In this document: positions 12,851-25,036 of the stretch, piece by piece
Numbering within the stretch: the stretch's first letter is position 1
Layout: each line of letters starts with the position of its first letter
From: Sphagnum compactum
Lineage: Eukaryota; Bryophyta; Sphagnopsida; Sphagnales
Assembly: GCA_965153455.1 (NCBI GenBank)
Contig: OZ234493.1
Coordinates: 19,954,213 to 20,018,212 of the forward strand
Direction of reading: 5' to 3'
DNA length: 64,000 nucleotides
Made by a program: the position numbers and the translations under genes
The notes under the pieces: model-generated
The model's database searches: none
What the model saw: the letters and a program-made list of their open reading frames with translations, nothing else
Told to the model about the DNA's origin: nothing

Positions 12851-14275
12851 AGGATTTTTTGTCCAGAAAATGCACCAAAGTCGCCAAATTGAGGAAAAGT
12901 TGCCATGTTTAGACAATTGGTTTTAACCACAAAAATAAAATAAAATAAAATATCAAATCCAAAGAATTTTTGTGCAAAAAAAAAAGCACCGACGTCCTTA
13001 GAAGACTGCGAGGAAAAAAGGTTCTGAAATCGCCAATTTTAGACAATAGGTTCCAGAAGGTCTCGCCAAAATATAGGAGGATTATTTTATTTTTTTTGAT
13101 TTCTTGTCTAAGCTGTAGCCAAATTTGACTAGGTAATTTCGTAATTTCCTCTTTGTGGAGGATTGCCAAGTGTAGTTAGTGGATACAATGCAAAATTGGC
13201 AAAAAGAAAACCCAACCCTGGTGTGTGGTGGAGTGTGCACTGTGGACCAGTGTATTTTTTTTCAAATTCCTCAAGTAGGTGCACTGGCTAGGATCCTCAG
13301 CATTAAATTAGCAGTAAATGGCGACTGTCCTGGTGGACCTAGTAGGTCTTCTTTGGAATCCTGCCTAGTTCTGGCGACCCACAGAAACACACTGTCTAAA
13401 TCTGGCGACTTCTAAGTTTTTTTGGTCAAGATATGGCGAATTTGTTTCTTAAAATCTTAAAAATCCCTTTGTTGGATTCGCGAGCCCTTCTTTTTTTGGG
13501 GTCGCCAGGTTGCGAAAATTCGCCAAAAAAAAAAAACACTGCTGTGGACCACGCCCATTGACCACACACCATGACCACACACCATCAATTAAATAAACAA
13601 ATCACAATTTAATATTCTGCACTGACGTTATCATCGCTTTTGGTATGTTCCAGGCGGCGTACGGGGACGGTTGGACCCCTAAATCGCTGGAAACTTCACG
13701 ATTTGCAGCAGTCATTTTGTTTTTCAATTTTTTAAGTGTCGCAAGTACTGGCGAGTATCCCGACACAGATTCAGTCACGATTCACCTAACTGGCGATACT
13801 TTTCTCCAGGAACATTCAAAGTGTGGCCACTCGCTCCTTAAAAAGGGGTGCAGTCCGGCGAATTGATTTTAAGAAAAGAGGGGATTTTCGCCAGAAAATT
13901 TGGCAGTCTCGCCTTTTGGCCCTTTTTCGTCAAAAAAAAAAAAGGGCTGCTTTGCAGCAGTATGTTTTTAAAAGGAAATTTATTTATCTTTATATCTAAA
14001 AGTGGCGATCCATTCCCAGGAATATTTAGCCAAATCTATCTGGCTATAAACCAGAAATAAAGTATAAATCTTGAATGATCCTTCTAATATGTTTGGGCTA
14101 CACAATGAAAAACACATATATGAATCTGGCGATTTAGAAACTGTTATTTCTCCTCACTTCTGGCGATTGAAAACCTCCAAAATCACTTTTTTTTTCGATT
14201 TTTTTAATCTTTTCGATTTCTCATTTTGGCGATATATTTTGGCCGTTCAAAAAAAAAAAAACGCTGCAAGTTTGC
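12850..14275. repeat. Cluster of TGGCGA/TCGCCA repeat units
   Basis: About fifteen TGGCGA or TCGCCA words lie in 1.4 kb: TCGCCA on the left (12.88-13.1 and 13.5 kb) and mostly TGGCGA from 13.37 kb on. Several sub-units end in a poly-A tract (9-12 A) followed by a CTGC-containing word, for example near 13.53, 13.94 and 14.27 kb. Related copies occur near 29.1, 39.0, 52.2 and 54.8 kb. I do not recognise the family. The cluster stops about 65 bp before the first P1BS site of the transporter gene. Confidence 0.6.
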
Positions 14276-14340
14276 AGAAGCGTCCCCTGCTCCTTCCGAC
14301 ACGCCAATGCAGACGAGGTCCAAGCTCTGCGGTCTTATGC

Positions 14341-14348
14341 GGATATCC
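14341..14348. promoter_or_regulatory. P1BS-like PHR1-binding site
   Basis: GGATATCC fits GNATATNC, the PHR1 binding site of phosphate-starvation genes. It lies inside a perfect 12-bp palindrome (14339-14350), 715 bp upstream of the transporter ATG. It is the first of two sites within 60 bp. Function is inferred from the motif and from the type of gene it precedes. Confidence 0.5.
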
Positions 14349-14392
14349 GCCGGCATCAATCATGCCCCCGCTGCTGCGCCAGAAAATTCGCG

Positions 14393-14400
14393 GTATATTC
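14393..14400. promoter_or_regulatory. Second P1BS-like PHR1-binding site
   Basis: GTATATTC also fits GNATATNC. It lies 52 bp downstream of the first site and about 663 bp upstream of the transporter ATG. By chance this motif is expected about once per 4 kb. Confidence 0.45.
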
Positions 14401-15062
14401 TGTTCTCTTCCTCTGACTTGCACCCTCAGCCTGCTGCAACCGCACGCGTCTCAAGTATTGCGCTTCTTGCTTCAAAGCCAAGTCCCAGTTGCACGCAAAT
14501 TGTGGTGTTTTACGCTTCAATCGGATTCCTCCGGCCCTTCAATCATCGACATTGGTTTCATTCTGTTCCTTCGTTTTTGAAAATTTTTTTTAGGTTTGTT
14601 TTTGGTTCCCTGTTTCCTTCGAACTTCATTTGAGCGGTGGAGGAGATGTAGCGTGAAGTTTGTAGAAAATCCAAGAAAAGAACAAGCTTCAAGAGAAGGA
14701 AGGATATCAAAGGAAGGGTTTCTGAGTCTCTCGGCTCTTTTCTGTAACCCCGGAACTGATCTCCGGTGTCGGATTTGTTACGAATTGATGTGACAGGAGG
14801 GATGATGCAGTCCAAATCTTCGTTCCTTATTGGTTAGAAAAGATTGCAACCATGTTGTTTTTGTGGTAGCAGAGTTGCAGTGCTTGAAGAGTTGGAAGTG
14901 GTGACACTTTTGTTGGATTTTAGCACAGTTTTTTGTATTCCGTTCTGTTACAGAGATTTACACCTGGTGCAGGATTGGCAACCAGCAAGCATTTCTTGAA
15001 TCTTGTAGGTCGAGGAAGATCGGGATTGTTTTGTTTTTTTGTTTTGGTGTAATATAGGAATC
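14401..15062 (+). promoter_or_regulatory. Promoter and 5' leader of the transporter gene
   Basis: This sequence is GC-richer than the intergenic DNA and runs into the ATG at 15063. Several short frames cross it but none shows conserved coding content. I see no convincing TATA box. The leader could be spliced, for example using the pyrimidine-rich AG near 14594, but this cannot be decided by eye. Confidence 0.4.
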
Positions 15063-17217
15063 ATGGCGAACACCAAACAGTTGCCTGCGGGGTTGAGATT
15101 GCTGAAGAGACTGAGAGGAAAGGATCTTAGTTTCAATGCTTATAGGACATCGGTCTTGATCATAACTTTCATTTCCTATGCGTTCTATCATATGTCCCGA
15201 AAGCCGCCCAGTATTGCCAAGACTGTGTTGGATCCCGAAGATAACATGCAGTCCGGTGTTTACTCTCCTCACGTTTTGCCTCATCTTCAGACATGGCCCG
15301 CAAATTACTTGTTATCAGCGAATTCCAACGCCAAGAGGGAAGCATCCAACGTTTTTGCTACACAAGAATCGAAGAATCAAACAGGAGGATGGAGAACCCT
15401 GGAGGACGGAGCAGCGGCGACATTGCAAGGCCGTGGCTGGCCGCCGTTCGACGGGAAGACGGGTAAGGCAAGGCTAGGGGAGGTAGACGTTGCCTTCCTT
15501 GCATCGTATGCTATCGGGATGTATTTCGCTGGGCATCTTGGAGATCGTCTGCATCTGCGTCTGTTTCTTACAGTAGGGATGATGGTGAGCGGGCTCTTCG
15601 TGTGCCTCTTTGGCCTAGGGTACTGGCTCGACATACACTACCTTTCCTATTTCATTACCGTGCAAATCTTTGCGGGGTTGTTTCAGGCCACCGGCTGGCC
15701 GTCGGTGGTGACCATAGTGGGCAATTGGTTCGGGAAGAGTCGGAGAGGATTGATCATGGGGATATGGAATGCACACACATCGGTTGGCAACATCCTTGGC
15801 TCTTTGATCGCTGCCGCCGTCCTCAAGTACGGCTGGGGATGGTCATTTTTGCTCCCTGGCCTTTTGATGGCTTGTGGCGGCCTCATGATCTTTATGTTTC
15901 TTGTTGTTGAACCAGCGGATGTGGGCTTGCCATCACCACATGCACAGAATCCTGCTGAAGGTAATTCAGCCAATCTTTGTCTGCTAGAATTTTTGAACTG
16001 TGGTAGTGCACAGTGGAGAGACCCTTGATTCCTTCTTGACTTCCAAATAGGAAGGAAAGTGGTTGTGTCAAAATTCATATTTTGCTCACTGTCTAATTAT
16101 CCTCTTTCATGCTCTGGCAGCATCAGGCAGGTTGGTTGTTGAGGAAGTAGGTCACACAGTGGATCCGAATGTGACATTGAAAGATACTGCAAATGGCCTG
16201 CCACAGAACGATTTGGAAGAAGGGCACCAGGACAACCAGAAGGAAGAAGAATGGTTATTGGACATGAAAGAGGCGGAGAAGAAGCAAGCAGCACCTTTGT
16301 CTTCTGAGACGGAACCTGCCATTGGCTTCTTTGAAGCATGGAGGATTCCAGGAGTTGCCACTTTTGCATTTTGCTTATTCTTTTCAAAGCTTGTGGCATA
16401 CACTTTCCTGTATTGGTTGCCGTTCTACATAAGACATACTCGTGGGTGCTCTTTGTCCTCATACCCCACACTTGATTGGCTATATTCATTCAAAAAATGG
16501 ACTTGGATGTTGCTCTTGTAGTAGATCTGGGATTCTTTGTAACATAACTGAGATAAAGCATTCAGAGATAGAATATATATATGAATTCATCTATAGAATG
16601 GCTTTCTTCATTCAAGTTGATTGAGTCTCACGAAGCTCTTTCTGTTGCCAGGGATTGCAGGGGAGTTTCTTGATGATAAGATGGCAGGGAACCTTTCCAC
16701 CCTTTTTGATGTGGGGGGTGTAGTTGGAGGTATTGTGGCGGGATATGTGTCAGATCACCTGAAAGCACGGGCCATAACAGCAGCTAGCTTCATGCTCTCT
16801 GCCATCCCTGCCCTCTACTTCTACAGATTGTATGGGGGCATCTCACTTCCTGTAAATATTGGACTTATGATGCTTGCTGGGATGCTAATCAATGGGCCTT
16901 ATGCCCTGATTACAACAGCTGTCTCAGCTGATCTTGGAACACACAAATCTATCAGAGCGAACGGGAAGGCACTTGCTACAGTGACAGCTATTATTGATGG
17001 AACTGGGTCTGTTGGGGCAGCTATTGGGCCATTGCTAACAGGCTACATCTCAAGCCAAGGTTGGGGTGCAGTGTTCAAAATGCTCATGGTTGCAGCATTA
17101 TGTGCAGGAATTCTTCTCACTAAATTGGTCATTGCAGAGTTTGCTGAGAAATTTGGAAAGAAACCAATCATGCCATGTGTCGAAGGTGAAGTCAAGGGCA
17201 ATCCCAATGGTAAATAA
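15063..17217 (+). CDS. Glycerol-3-phosphate transporter (SLC37/MFS family), 3 exons
   Basis: Putative plant G3P:Pi antiporter of the major facilitator superfamily. Exons are 15063-15960, 16121-16441 and 16652-17217. Introns of 160 and 210 nt start with GT and end with AG, and the joined frame is open for 594 codons. The start is the ATG of [10 protein letters not shown], in a good context (tcATGG). The family pattern is clear: [13 protein letters not shown] in TM1, GWPPFDG...[13 protein letters not shown] before TM2, [13 protein letters not shown] after it, [20 protein letters not shown] in the middle, [20 protein letters not shown], then [16 protein letters not shown]. The loop after TM1 (about residues 54-140) is about 60 residues longer than in typical plant G3Pp proteins. 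The central cytoplasmic loop (about 300-375) is acidic and charged. Two P1BS sites upstream suggest phosphate-starvation control. Intact by eye; the exact residue at exon junction 2/3 is the least certain point. Confidence 0.92.
15961..16120 (+). other. Intron 1 of the glycerol-3-phosphate transporter
   Basis: The donor is gaag/gtaattc and the acceptor ctctggcag/catcagg. The intron is phase 1, and the frame continues as [11 protein letters not shown]. The intron carries in-frame stops, so splicing is required. Confidence 0.85.
16442..16651 (+). other. Intron 2 of the glycerol-3-phosphate transporter
   Basis: The donor is atactc/gtgggtg and the acceptor ttgccag/ggattg. This joins YIRHT to [16 protein letters not shown], which matches the family order. 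It contains stops in the reading frame. Confidence 0.8.
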
Positions 17218-20200
17218 TTCAGTTTCTTTCTTTAGATATGGTATTTGTCAGCAAATGCACAAGGATCAGTCATCCTATTGATGGTTTATGTCTTATCAAT
17301 TTGTCATCAAACAGATTGCAATGTACGTGTGAACTGTTTTTCAATGTGCATTTTTGAATCGTGGGTCAAATGATTGGGCTAGTCACTTAATCCTCTTTGT
17401 GGTATGCCCTGCAGGTTTGATTCAACCATTACTGGATGACAGACATTGACACACAGGATAACTAATGTGGCATTGTACAATCCAGTGCCTAAATGATGAC
17501 ATCTTACGAAGTTTTTTGATTTGAGAATTTTGGTGTTCGAATGTAGGGAGCATCAAATGTTTCTTTCACATAATGTTGCCTGCTGTGGAGTGATCATGGT
17601 CTGCCTTACATCAGATTTTACTTCTTCCTCTGCAAGCTGGCAATGCCTTGTATCTTGTGCTTCAACACACATGGAGAGTATCACTGCCATCAAATTGCAG
17701 TTATGAAGGAAGAGAATTCCTAGAGCAGAGATGGCAAGTGGGTATCTCACCTCATGTATCATGGGGGAATGTGCATCAGGATGTCAACACTGGGCTTAGT
17801 TTTTATTATGGCCCAGTTAAGTAGCCATCTATGAGAAAGTGGGAGAAATAACTTGTTTGACATGTCCACTGCTTACGATTGCCGGAGATCTAGACCCAAT
17901 ACAGCCCTGGTCAGATAAATCTCAAGGGTTTTGATCCCATGCCTTTGAGGCGAAGGCTAAAAGGTTACAAGCTGGACAGGTGCTGGTGGACAGGTATGGC
18001 AGAGTTTAGCAAGTTTGAGAGTAGGAGGAATGTGAGGCTCAGGGGGCCTTGTGTGAGAATAGCAGAGTTGCAAGTTTAAATTGCAGGCTGCATTTTGTCT
18101 GCAAGTAAGAACTGTTTTTCTATGAGGAATCTGGGAGTCAAAGACACCAGTTCATCAGTTTTCTCATGAGCAGCTTTAAACAGCTGTTGATGCACATACT
18201 TGAGGAGGCTCTACACCCTCCAGAGTAAGGAACATGCAGGACTGGTAAGAAGTTGGACTATCTAAATACTTAGATTTTGTGCAAATGCACACAGGATTTG
18301 AGTTAAGCTTGGTCAGTAAGGGGCAATTGACCCTTTTTCAAGGGCTACATATGCACTCATATTTATCCCTTTTGCAAGGAGTGTTTATGTGCTCAAAATG
18401 TTGGAACAAAGTTGTAGCTTACAACACAACTGGAGTCAAACTTCAACAACAGTTGACATAGGCATCAAGGTGCAGTTTTTGAACTGGGTGCCTTCACCTG
18501 TGCTTCCTTGTGCAAAGCAGAGTTTGCATTCTCTGAAGGACCTGGAGGAGCTGCAAAGATGACTGATGGTGGCAGCAGATAGGTACTTCATATTCTCAAA
18601 GACAACTCATGAATCTGGGTTGATACCTAGCTAGCAAAGCTTGTGGGGTGCTTTTGGGCGTTTAAGGAATGAGGGCTAAATGGGTCAACCCTGAACAATA
18701 TGCCAAATTTTCCCTAATCTCAAATCTGTTGATTACCCTTGATCAACTCCTTTCTTAACTTGCGTGTAAATTTGCAAAATGATGGGATCTTTTGGTGATG
18801 AAGATTCCCTTTGTCTGATTAGCTAGTGGATGCAAATTTCCAGTTTGTTTAATTTGTGGTACTTCAGTCTGTGCTTATATAGGTTTCTCAAGAGTTCTAA
18901 TGGTAAATTGTTACCACTATGTGATCATCGAGATTTAGAGAAGCAACTGAATGTGGAACCTATTGCAGAAAGCAAGATCATCCCTTCCTGACCTTGTGGA
19001 TAGGAAAATTCCAGAGTACCATTTTAACCTCAGAACAAATTGTCAATCCAATAGCTTACCATCTCATGGATTCTAATTCTATGCGAATGCTGTCGGCTGG
19101 ACCACCAAGTCAATCCTTTGTAAAGCAGATCGATTTGTTAGGCTTAACTTGTGGTTGTGGTACTTGTTTGAATAGTGAAACTAGTAATTATGAAATTGCC
19201 CAATGCTCAAGTCTGTTGCTTTTAGTAGAGAATGCAAATCCTATTGTAATGCTTTCTGTAGAACCCAAAATACTTGTTGAAAGCATGTTGTCGGAAAAAA
19301 GAAAGGAAGTTGTTATGTGATGAACAGGTAAGGTTGTAAAAAATTAAGCAAAAATATTTGATTGTTTAGCATTGAAGTGCAGAAAGTAAGAGAAGGGCAT
19401 CAAGTTGTTGCATTAGAGGAATACATGTTAATCTTTGATTTGCTAATTTATGAAATCTTTAGTAATGATACAGTAAGCATTAAGCTATTTTAAAAAAAGG
19501 TTTTCTGAAAGAGTATGTGGCCAGCATCCCAAGGTAGATTCAGTATGTATTTATGACAGTTTTAGGAAAGCTGTCCAAAGTTTTCTCCAAAGTGGCAATG
19601 GTTTTTTTTGGCAATTAGGAAAAAACCAGGCACAATATTCTAGTTTGATTTTTCTTTTCCATTGCCGCAATAAAAAAAATTCACCATAGAAGAAGGCACT
19701 GATAGTAAGGGGGAGTATGTACAGATAGAATTGTCAATTATCCATGTCAAAGTCATGAAAAAGAGGGCATATTTGACTAGACAAATCATATGAGGAACTT
19801 CAAAACTTGAGACATTAATGTAGGCTACTACTAAGATTACCAGAATTGTCGACTTGAAGTCTTGGTATTGTGGATTCATAAGGGACAATAATATATCATT
19901 AAATTACAAGGTAACTAGGACAATTGAGTTATGCCTTGAAGTGTTGAAGAAAACTTAAACAATATACAGAGGATACTATTGTGGGTGTCACTCCTAAGAC
20001 ATCTATACATGTACTGAACGATCGAGAATAAATTTGTATGGCAAGAGGTGATGGAGGAGAGGGGATATGAAAAGTTGATACGTTCTGCCACATCATCTAA
20101 CCAACTTCAAAGGGAGAACAAACTTGCTCTTCAATTCAATTACCATCACTCCACAATACAACAATTGACAAACAAGGTGAAAAGGATGAGCCTGATTGCT

Positions 20201-23200
20201 CCTTTTACATCCATTGGCAACACCAAATGTTTATGAACAGAACAATCAGACAAGTCATTTAAACCCTACACTGGTACCCTAATTAGGTGTAAAACCTAAT
20301 TAAACCCTACACTGGTACCTTCACCACCTTATAAACATTTATAAATGTATTCAGTTTTTTGTTTGAGAGTTAGGTCATTCAGCAACCACCAATAATGTCC
20401 AACCCCTTTTTCAATGAACCAAAACAAAAATTAAAGCATCACCATTTTCCATGTTTGAGGAAGTGTCCCTCAAACATGGCCCTTACTTGATTTTCAACTG
20501 AAAGTTTGATTTCAAACACCATCACAAAATGTCACATGCAATTGATGCATTGTTGCATCATATCAAAGGTGTCAATGTGAAATTGATGGTTGGGATAATC
20601 AAGGCGAATTTCCTTAGGCGAATTTCTACATGATAAGTCCTCTTGTGTAGGTGGCAAATCTTCAACAACTTTGTTCACCACGTTACTTTTAGTGTCTTCA
20701 TAAGAAAAATATTAAAGGGTGAAATCAAGGGACTATTACATAATAATATTACAATGTGAAATAATTGGAGGGTGAAAATAAGGCATGATGAGCCAGCAAT
20801 GCATGTTGAAGCACAATTAGGTAATTTTGAAGAGGTATTAATGAGCAAGATTGGTCATGTATTTATTTTTTTCACAACTTATATTTGTTCAAACTATGTT
20901 TAAACCCCTACTTAAAGTTTGAAAATGTGTTTTTGTATATTGTATACTCATTGGATTCATTTAAAATTTATTCAAATGCTACTCATGATACACTTAATTT
21001 ATTATTAAAAATTATCTTAAAAGAATGATTACAATTTTTGTGATGGACTATATTATGTGGGTAGCTTGGAGTGCTTTCTCCCTTTTCAATGATGTGGTGA
21101 AGTCATCATGGAAATAAAAAAATGGTGGATTTATTTAACATTGTGAATTATTTTTTTGGAATTTGGATCAAGATCTTGTTGGTAAAAAATTCTTGAACTT
21201 TGACTACTATCACATAACAAAGTTGGACGATGTTCCCATGTTTTAAAAATAACATCATATTCATGCAAACATATTAGATTACTCCAGTGAACATGTGGGA
21301 GCCCTCAATTTTTGTCAACCTCAAATTTTTTTTTGCCCTTAATTTAGACTAATGAAGATGGTTGTGAGTCCTCCAAGAAATTGCCCGTTCAAAATAAGGC
21401 TCAAGAATAAATGCATGGAACATTGGGTGCGATTTCATGTTATTCAAAAGTTGGAAACCAATAGTTGTTATTTGACCAATGATGGTACATGGCCCCAGAT
21501 GTTTATAATATAAGTTCTTATTGGAAGTTTGTGTTGGTCACACGTCTTGACAATGAACCCATATACATTTGATCTTTTATTTTATTTTAAGTGTTTTACT
21601 TTATTTTAAGTGTATGTCAATTGCAATAAGGGATCCTTATTTCAATATGTGCTTTGAAAAAAATGTTGGAAGTTATTTTCAAAGATTGGTTAAATGTTGG
21701 GCAATATATTTAGTAATAAAAATATTAGTTATTTTTTCAATAGTGATATCATTTAGGATGATGCTGATAATTTGCACAAATTGGAGTGTGCCAAACCAGC
21801 GATTAAAAGGTATTTTATTGTGTAAACTTAGTTTAACAAAAGAATTAAACCTAATCATCTTGATAGTAATTGATCGTGTAGCAAAAAAATATTTACTACA
21901 TTTGTTAGTGATACACATGGTAGTGATACAAATGCAAATTGGTAAGGACATAACATAAAATGTTTTGTTAGATGGACTTTCTAAGTAAACATTATCACAT
22001 TAAGGAGCAAGTTATGGTTAATTTTATGAAAACTTACATCTTTCAATTTGTGAATGGTCCATTCATTTTAACTAGTGATTGATAAAGGATTTTCAATCCC
22101 ACATTTCTAGCACTCTTTATATGGTAAGCTTTATAGAGAATTGAAAAAAATCTTGGATTATGAAACTTATTCAATTTTATTTAATAAACCATGATTGAGG
22201 GATGCCAAGTTGTCCAACAATTGGAGTATTAATTTTGATATCATGGAAGAAATGATATTACTATTTATACAAATGTTGGTACAAAAGGGTTTATGAATAA
22301 TACCAACAATTGGAGGTCGTTTATGTGATGCCCTTTTTCAAGGGTCGATAGATGAAAAAAAAGGTGACATCTATGATGTAAACCAAACTTGTTTTCTATT
22401 GAGATTAGTTTTTTTTTTTTTCATTTTTGTGGTGGAGCACTAGTTGTGATCATCTAAAAAAAGAGTTGGCATTGATGGTGACAAATTATTAAAACATTCT
22501 CAAAATAGTCAAAAAATCTAGTAGAAAAACTTGACTTAAAAATAGTAACATGTCTAAATTTAATGAACTCCTTTATGGGGTGTGATCAAATTTGACAAAG
22601 TTTTCAAAAATCTATGAAAAAAATTCTTCTTTTAATTTTGTTGGGTGCAATTTTGCACAAGTTGCTAGAAAAAAACATTGATCGGGATGATAACTTTACT
22701 ATCTATAGAAAATTGGAGGAAATACAATCTCTAACCCCATTTCCATTAATATGGTCATATTGTTATGTAAATATCGCGTTTGCATGAATTGAAATATAAC
22801 TTGTAAAAGTGGACACACAATATGTGCAATTTTAACAATTTAACAAGGGCACCATTGTGAATGCATGAATGAGTGGACCAATAATATTTTGCACAAAAAA
22901 ATTTGTTCAATTTTTTTTGTAACATATTAAAATCAATCTTGTATCCAATGGACATTGGTTTTAAGTTATCAACTATGAATACATATATACAATCATATTG
23001 ATAATGGACCTATATGTGAAAAAATAAGGTATATATGTTTGAATTTGATGTTATTTGGAATTTGCAGAAGGACCAGGGTGGCTTTGAGTTGTGGTAGATC
23101 AAGAATACCAGGAACGAGATCAATAAGTTTGAAAAATTAGAGTTTAAAACTCAAAACCTTAAATGCTTATGCACAAAGTTGTGGTAGATCAAATCAATTA

Positions 23201-24345
23201 AGATCAAGGATGATGGAAATCGAAAGCTTTTAGCTAAGAATTGAAATGGTCAATCAAAGTATGGAGGTTGGAGCCCAAACCCTTTGAAATTTGAATGATC
23301 CTAAATTTTGAAATGTGTGCCATGAAGCCTAGCCATTGAAACTTGAGCGACAAGTTTTGACTCCCAACTTTCAAATTTGATAATGAAGATTGAAGGCAAA
23401 ACTTTGAAAATCATTATTTAGATTGAATGTGAGAGGAGTTTGGAGTTGCATGACACAAAACTTGATATAACAAGTGAGATCCATTAAACAAAAAAACTCC
23501 AAAATTCCAAAAACTTCTAAATTCCAAATGGCTACAACTTGTAAGCATTTCCAAATTTCAATGGGGATCATGTTCTCATTTCATTATTTTGCATTTTCAC
23601 TTGTACACCATTGTTAAGGGCAAAAATTCTTAAGTTAACTAGTGCCATGGGCATCCTATTAACTAAAGGGTTATTAGTGGTAGTAACTTATCATTTTTTA
23701 CTAAAGGATGAAGTTAATGGGATTAATTAGATGAATGGTTGGTGATAATCCACCAATCATGTGCAGATTTTAAAGAAAGATAAGGACTGGTTATTCAACC
23801 AACTTAAAAGATGTGTGAAAAATTAGGATAAAAACAAGGAGGGCATAGTTTTATGGAAGGCATGTGAACCTTGTGTGTTATGGGAAAAAGGGGATTAAAA
23901 TGAAAACAAAAGGGGATTGTGGATCATTCCGTTGGAATATGGGAGATATTATGATTTTAAATTGGATGTGGTTAAAAGAAGTTCTCTTGACAAAGAAGTG
24001 TGTATCTGACATTGAAGAGAGAGGATGAGAGTATGGAAGCAAGTTGTATTTCAATTATTGTAATGAAAAATGATTGATGGATTCTCATGTTTTTTGTTGG
24101 TGTTTGGTTCTATTTAGAGTATGAAGAGAGAGGAGATAGTAGTTCATATTAGTATTATAGAAAGTTTTGTTATGTTCATGTATTAGTTCTTCATTTTCCC
24201 TATAAGATTTATATGCGATCCACTTTCTATTTTAAGTTTTAAAGTAGGAAATATCTTTTACTGCAAGATGGTAGTTGACATTGGAAGGTAGCAACAAAGA
24301 AGTAGACTTAATATTTGAGACCTAAAAGGAGTGATACATTGATGT
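17218..24345. other. 3' flank of transporter and intergenic DNA
   Basis: The first ~1.7 kb after the stop is less AT-rich than the rest and may hold the 3' UTR; no clear poly(A) signal position can be fixed. From 19.3 kb the DNA is AT-rich with no recognisable gene. A short direct duplication (aaaccctacactggtacc) occurs at about 20261 and 20304. Open frames at 18994-19320 and 21569-21958 have no domain I recognise. Confidence 0.5.
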
Positions 24346-24346
24346 A

Positions 24347-24625
24347 GACGGTAGGCAATAGTGATAGAAGTTTTACATGTGTTGCAAATGGCAAGTGATA
24401 GTCACAAAAGGTTTATAAGCACTAGAGACGTAGACAACAACCACAAAGGGTTTATAGGCCTATAGATGGTAAGCAACAATCACAAAGATTTATAGGCATA
24501 TAGACAATAAGAAACAACCGCAAAAAGTTTATAGGTGTTGCAAAGGGTAGGCAATAGCCACGAAAGATTTACAAGTGTTATAGATGGTAGGTAGTAGTTA
24601 TAGGAGGTTTGCATGTTGTTGTGGA
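24347..24625 (+). repeat. Minisatellite, ~39-43-bp unit, about 7 copies
   Basis: Seven degenerate copies follow the pattern ggtaggcaacaatcacaaa + ggtttataggcatatagat. The unit is about 40 bp and adjacent copies differ at several positions. The array is in a gene-free stretch. Confidence 0.7.
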
Positions 24626-24958
24626 TTTTTTAATAGTCTACAAAGGATGGTAGCTACAACATAATGATGGGCAGCCAGAAAGCAATTCCTATCCTCAAGT
24701 CTTTTTATTTTTCTTATTATTATTATTTTATCAAACATTCCTTTTCTTGTTGATAATTAGGTTGCTGGATCCCACAATTTGACAACCATATTTCCTCAAA
24801 TTGCTTGCCCCAATCCAACCATAAACTCTCAAAATTCATGAGACCACCAAAACAAGGTTGCAAATATACACTTCAAATTGGATATTGCAATACATGGCTC
24901 TACCAAACTACTATTAAACTTTGCAATGGCTACATGATGGTGGCAATCTTGGCGTCAA

Positions 24959-25036
24959 GAGGATTAGGCAAACCGGTCCATTTTTGTCCCTATTTTCCCA
25001 GTGATGATGTTGCAGGTTCAAATCCTGCATCTCCTT
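24959..25036 (+). repeat. tRNA-like / SINE-head-like module
   Basis: TAGGCAAACCGG (24966-24977) fits the pol III A box at 11 of 12 positions, and GGTTCAAATCC (25014-25024) fits the B box, 48 bp apart. The T arm is perfect: GCAGG/CCTGC stem with a TTCAAAT loop. Flanking heptamers agaggat and atctcct can pair at six of seven positions like an acceptor stem. The D and anticodon arms do not fold properly, so this is a tRNA relic or SINE head, not a functional tRNA. Confidence 0.35.

Noticed and set aside
14071-14633. Two overlapping plus-strand frames (169 and 135 codons) before the transporter gene
   Set aside because: They span the end of the repeat cluster and the promoter/leader, have no conserved motif and overlap in different frames.
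21569-21958. 129-codon frame and DNA to about 22.2 kb as a possible gypsy integrase (VIDRVAKK...)
   Set aside because: Only one short stretch resembles the integrase start, and later blocks do not follow in any frame.
24990-25036. Functional tRNA gene
   Set aside because: The T arm and boxes are good, but the D loop is too long and the anticodon stem does not pair.
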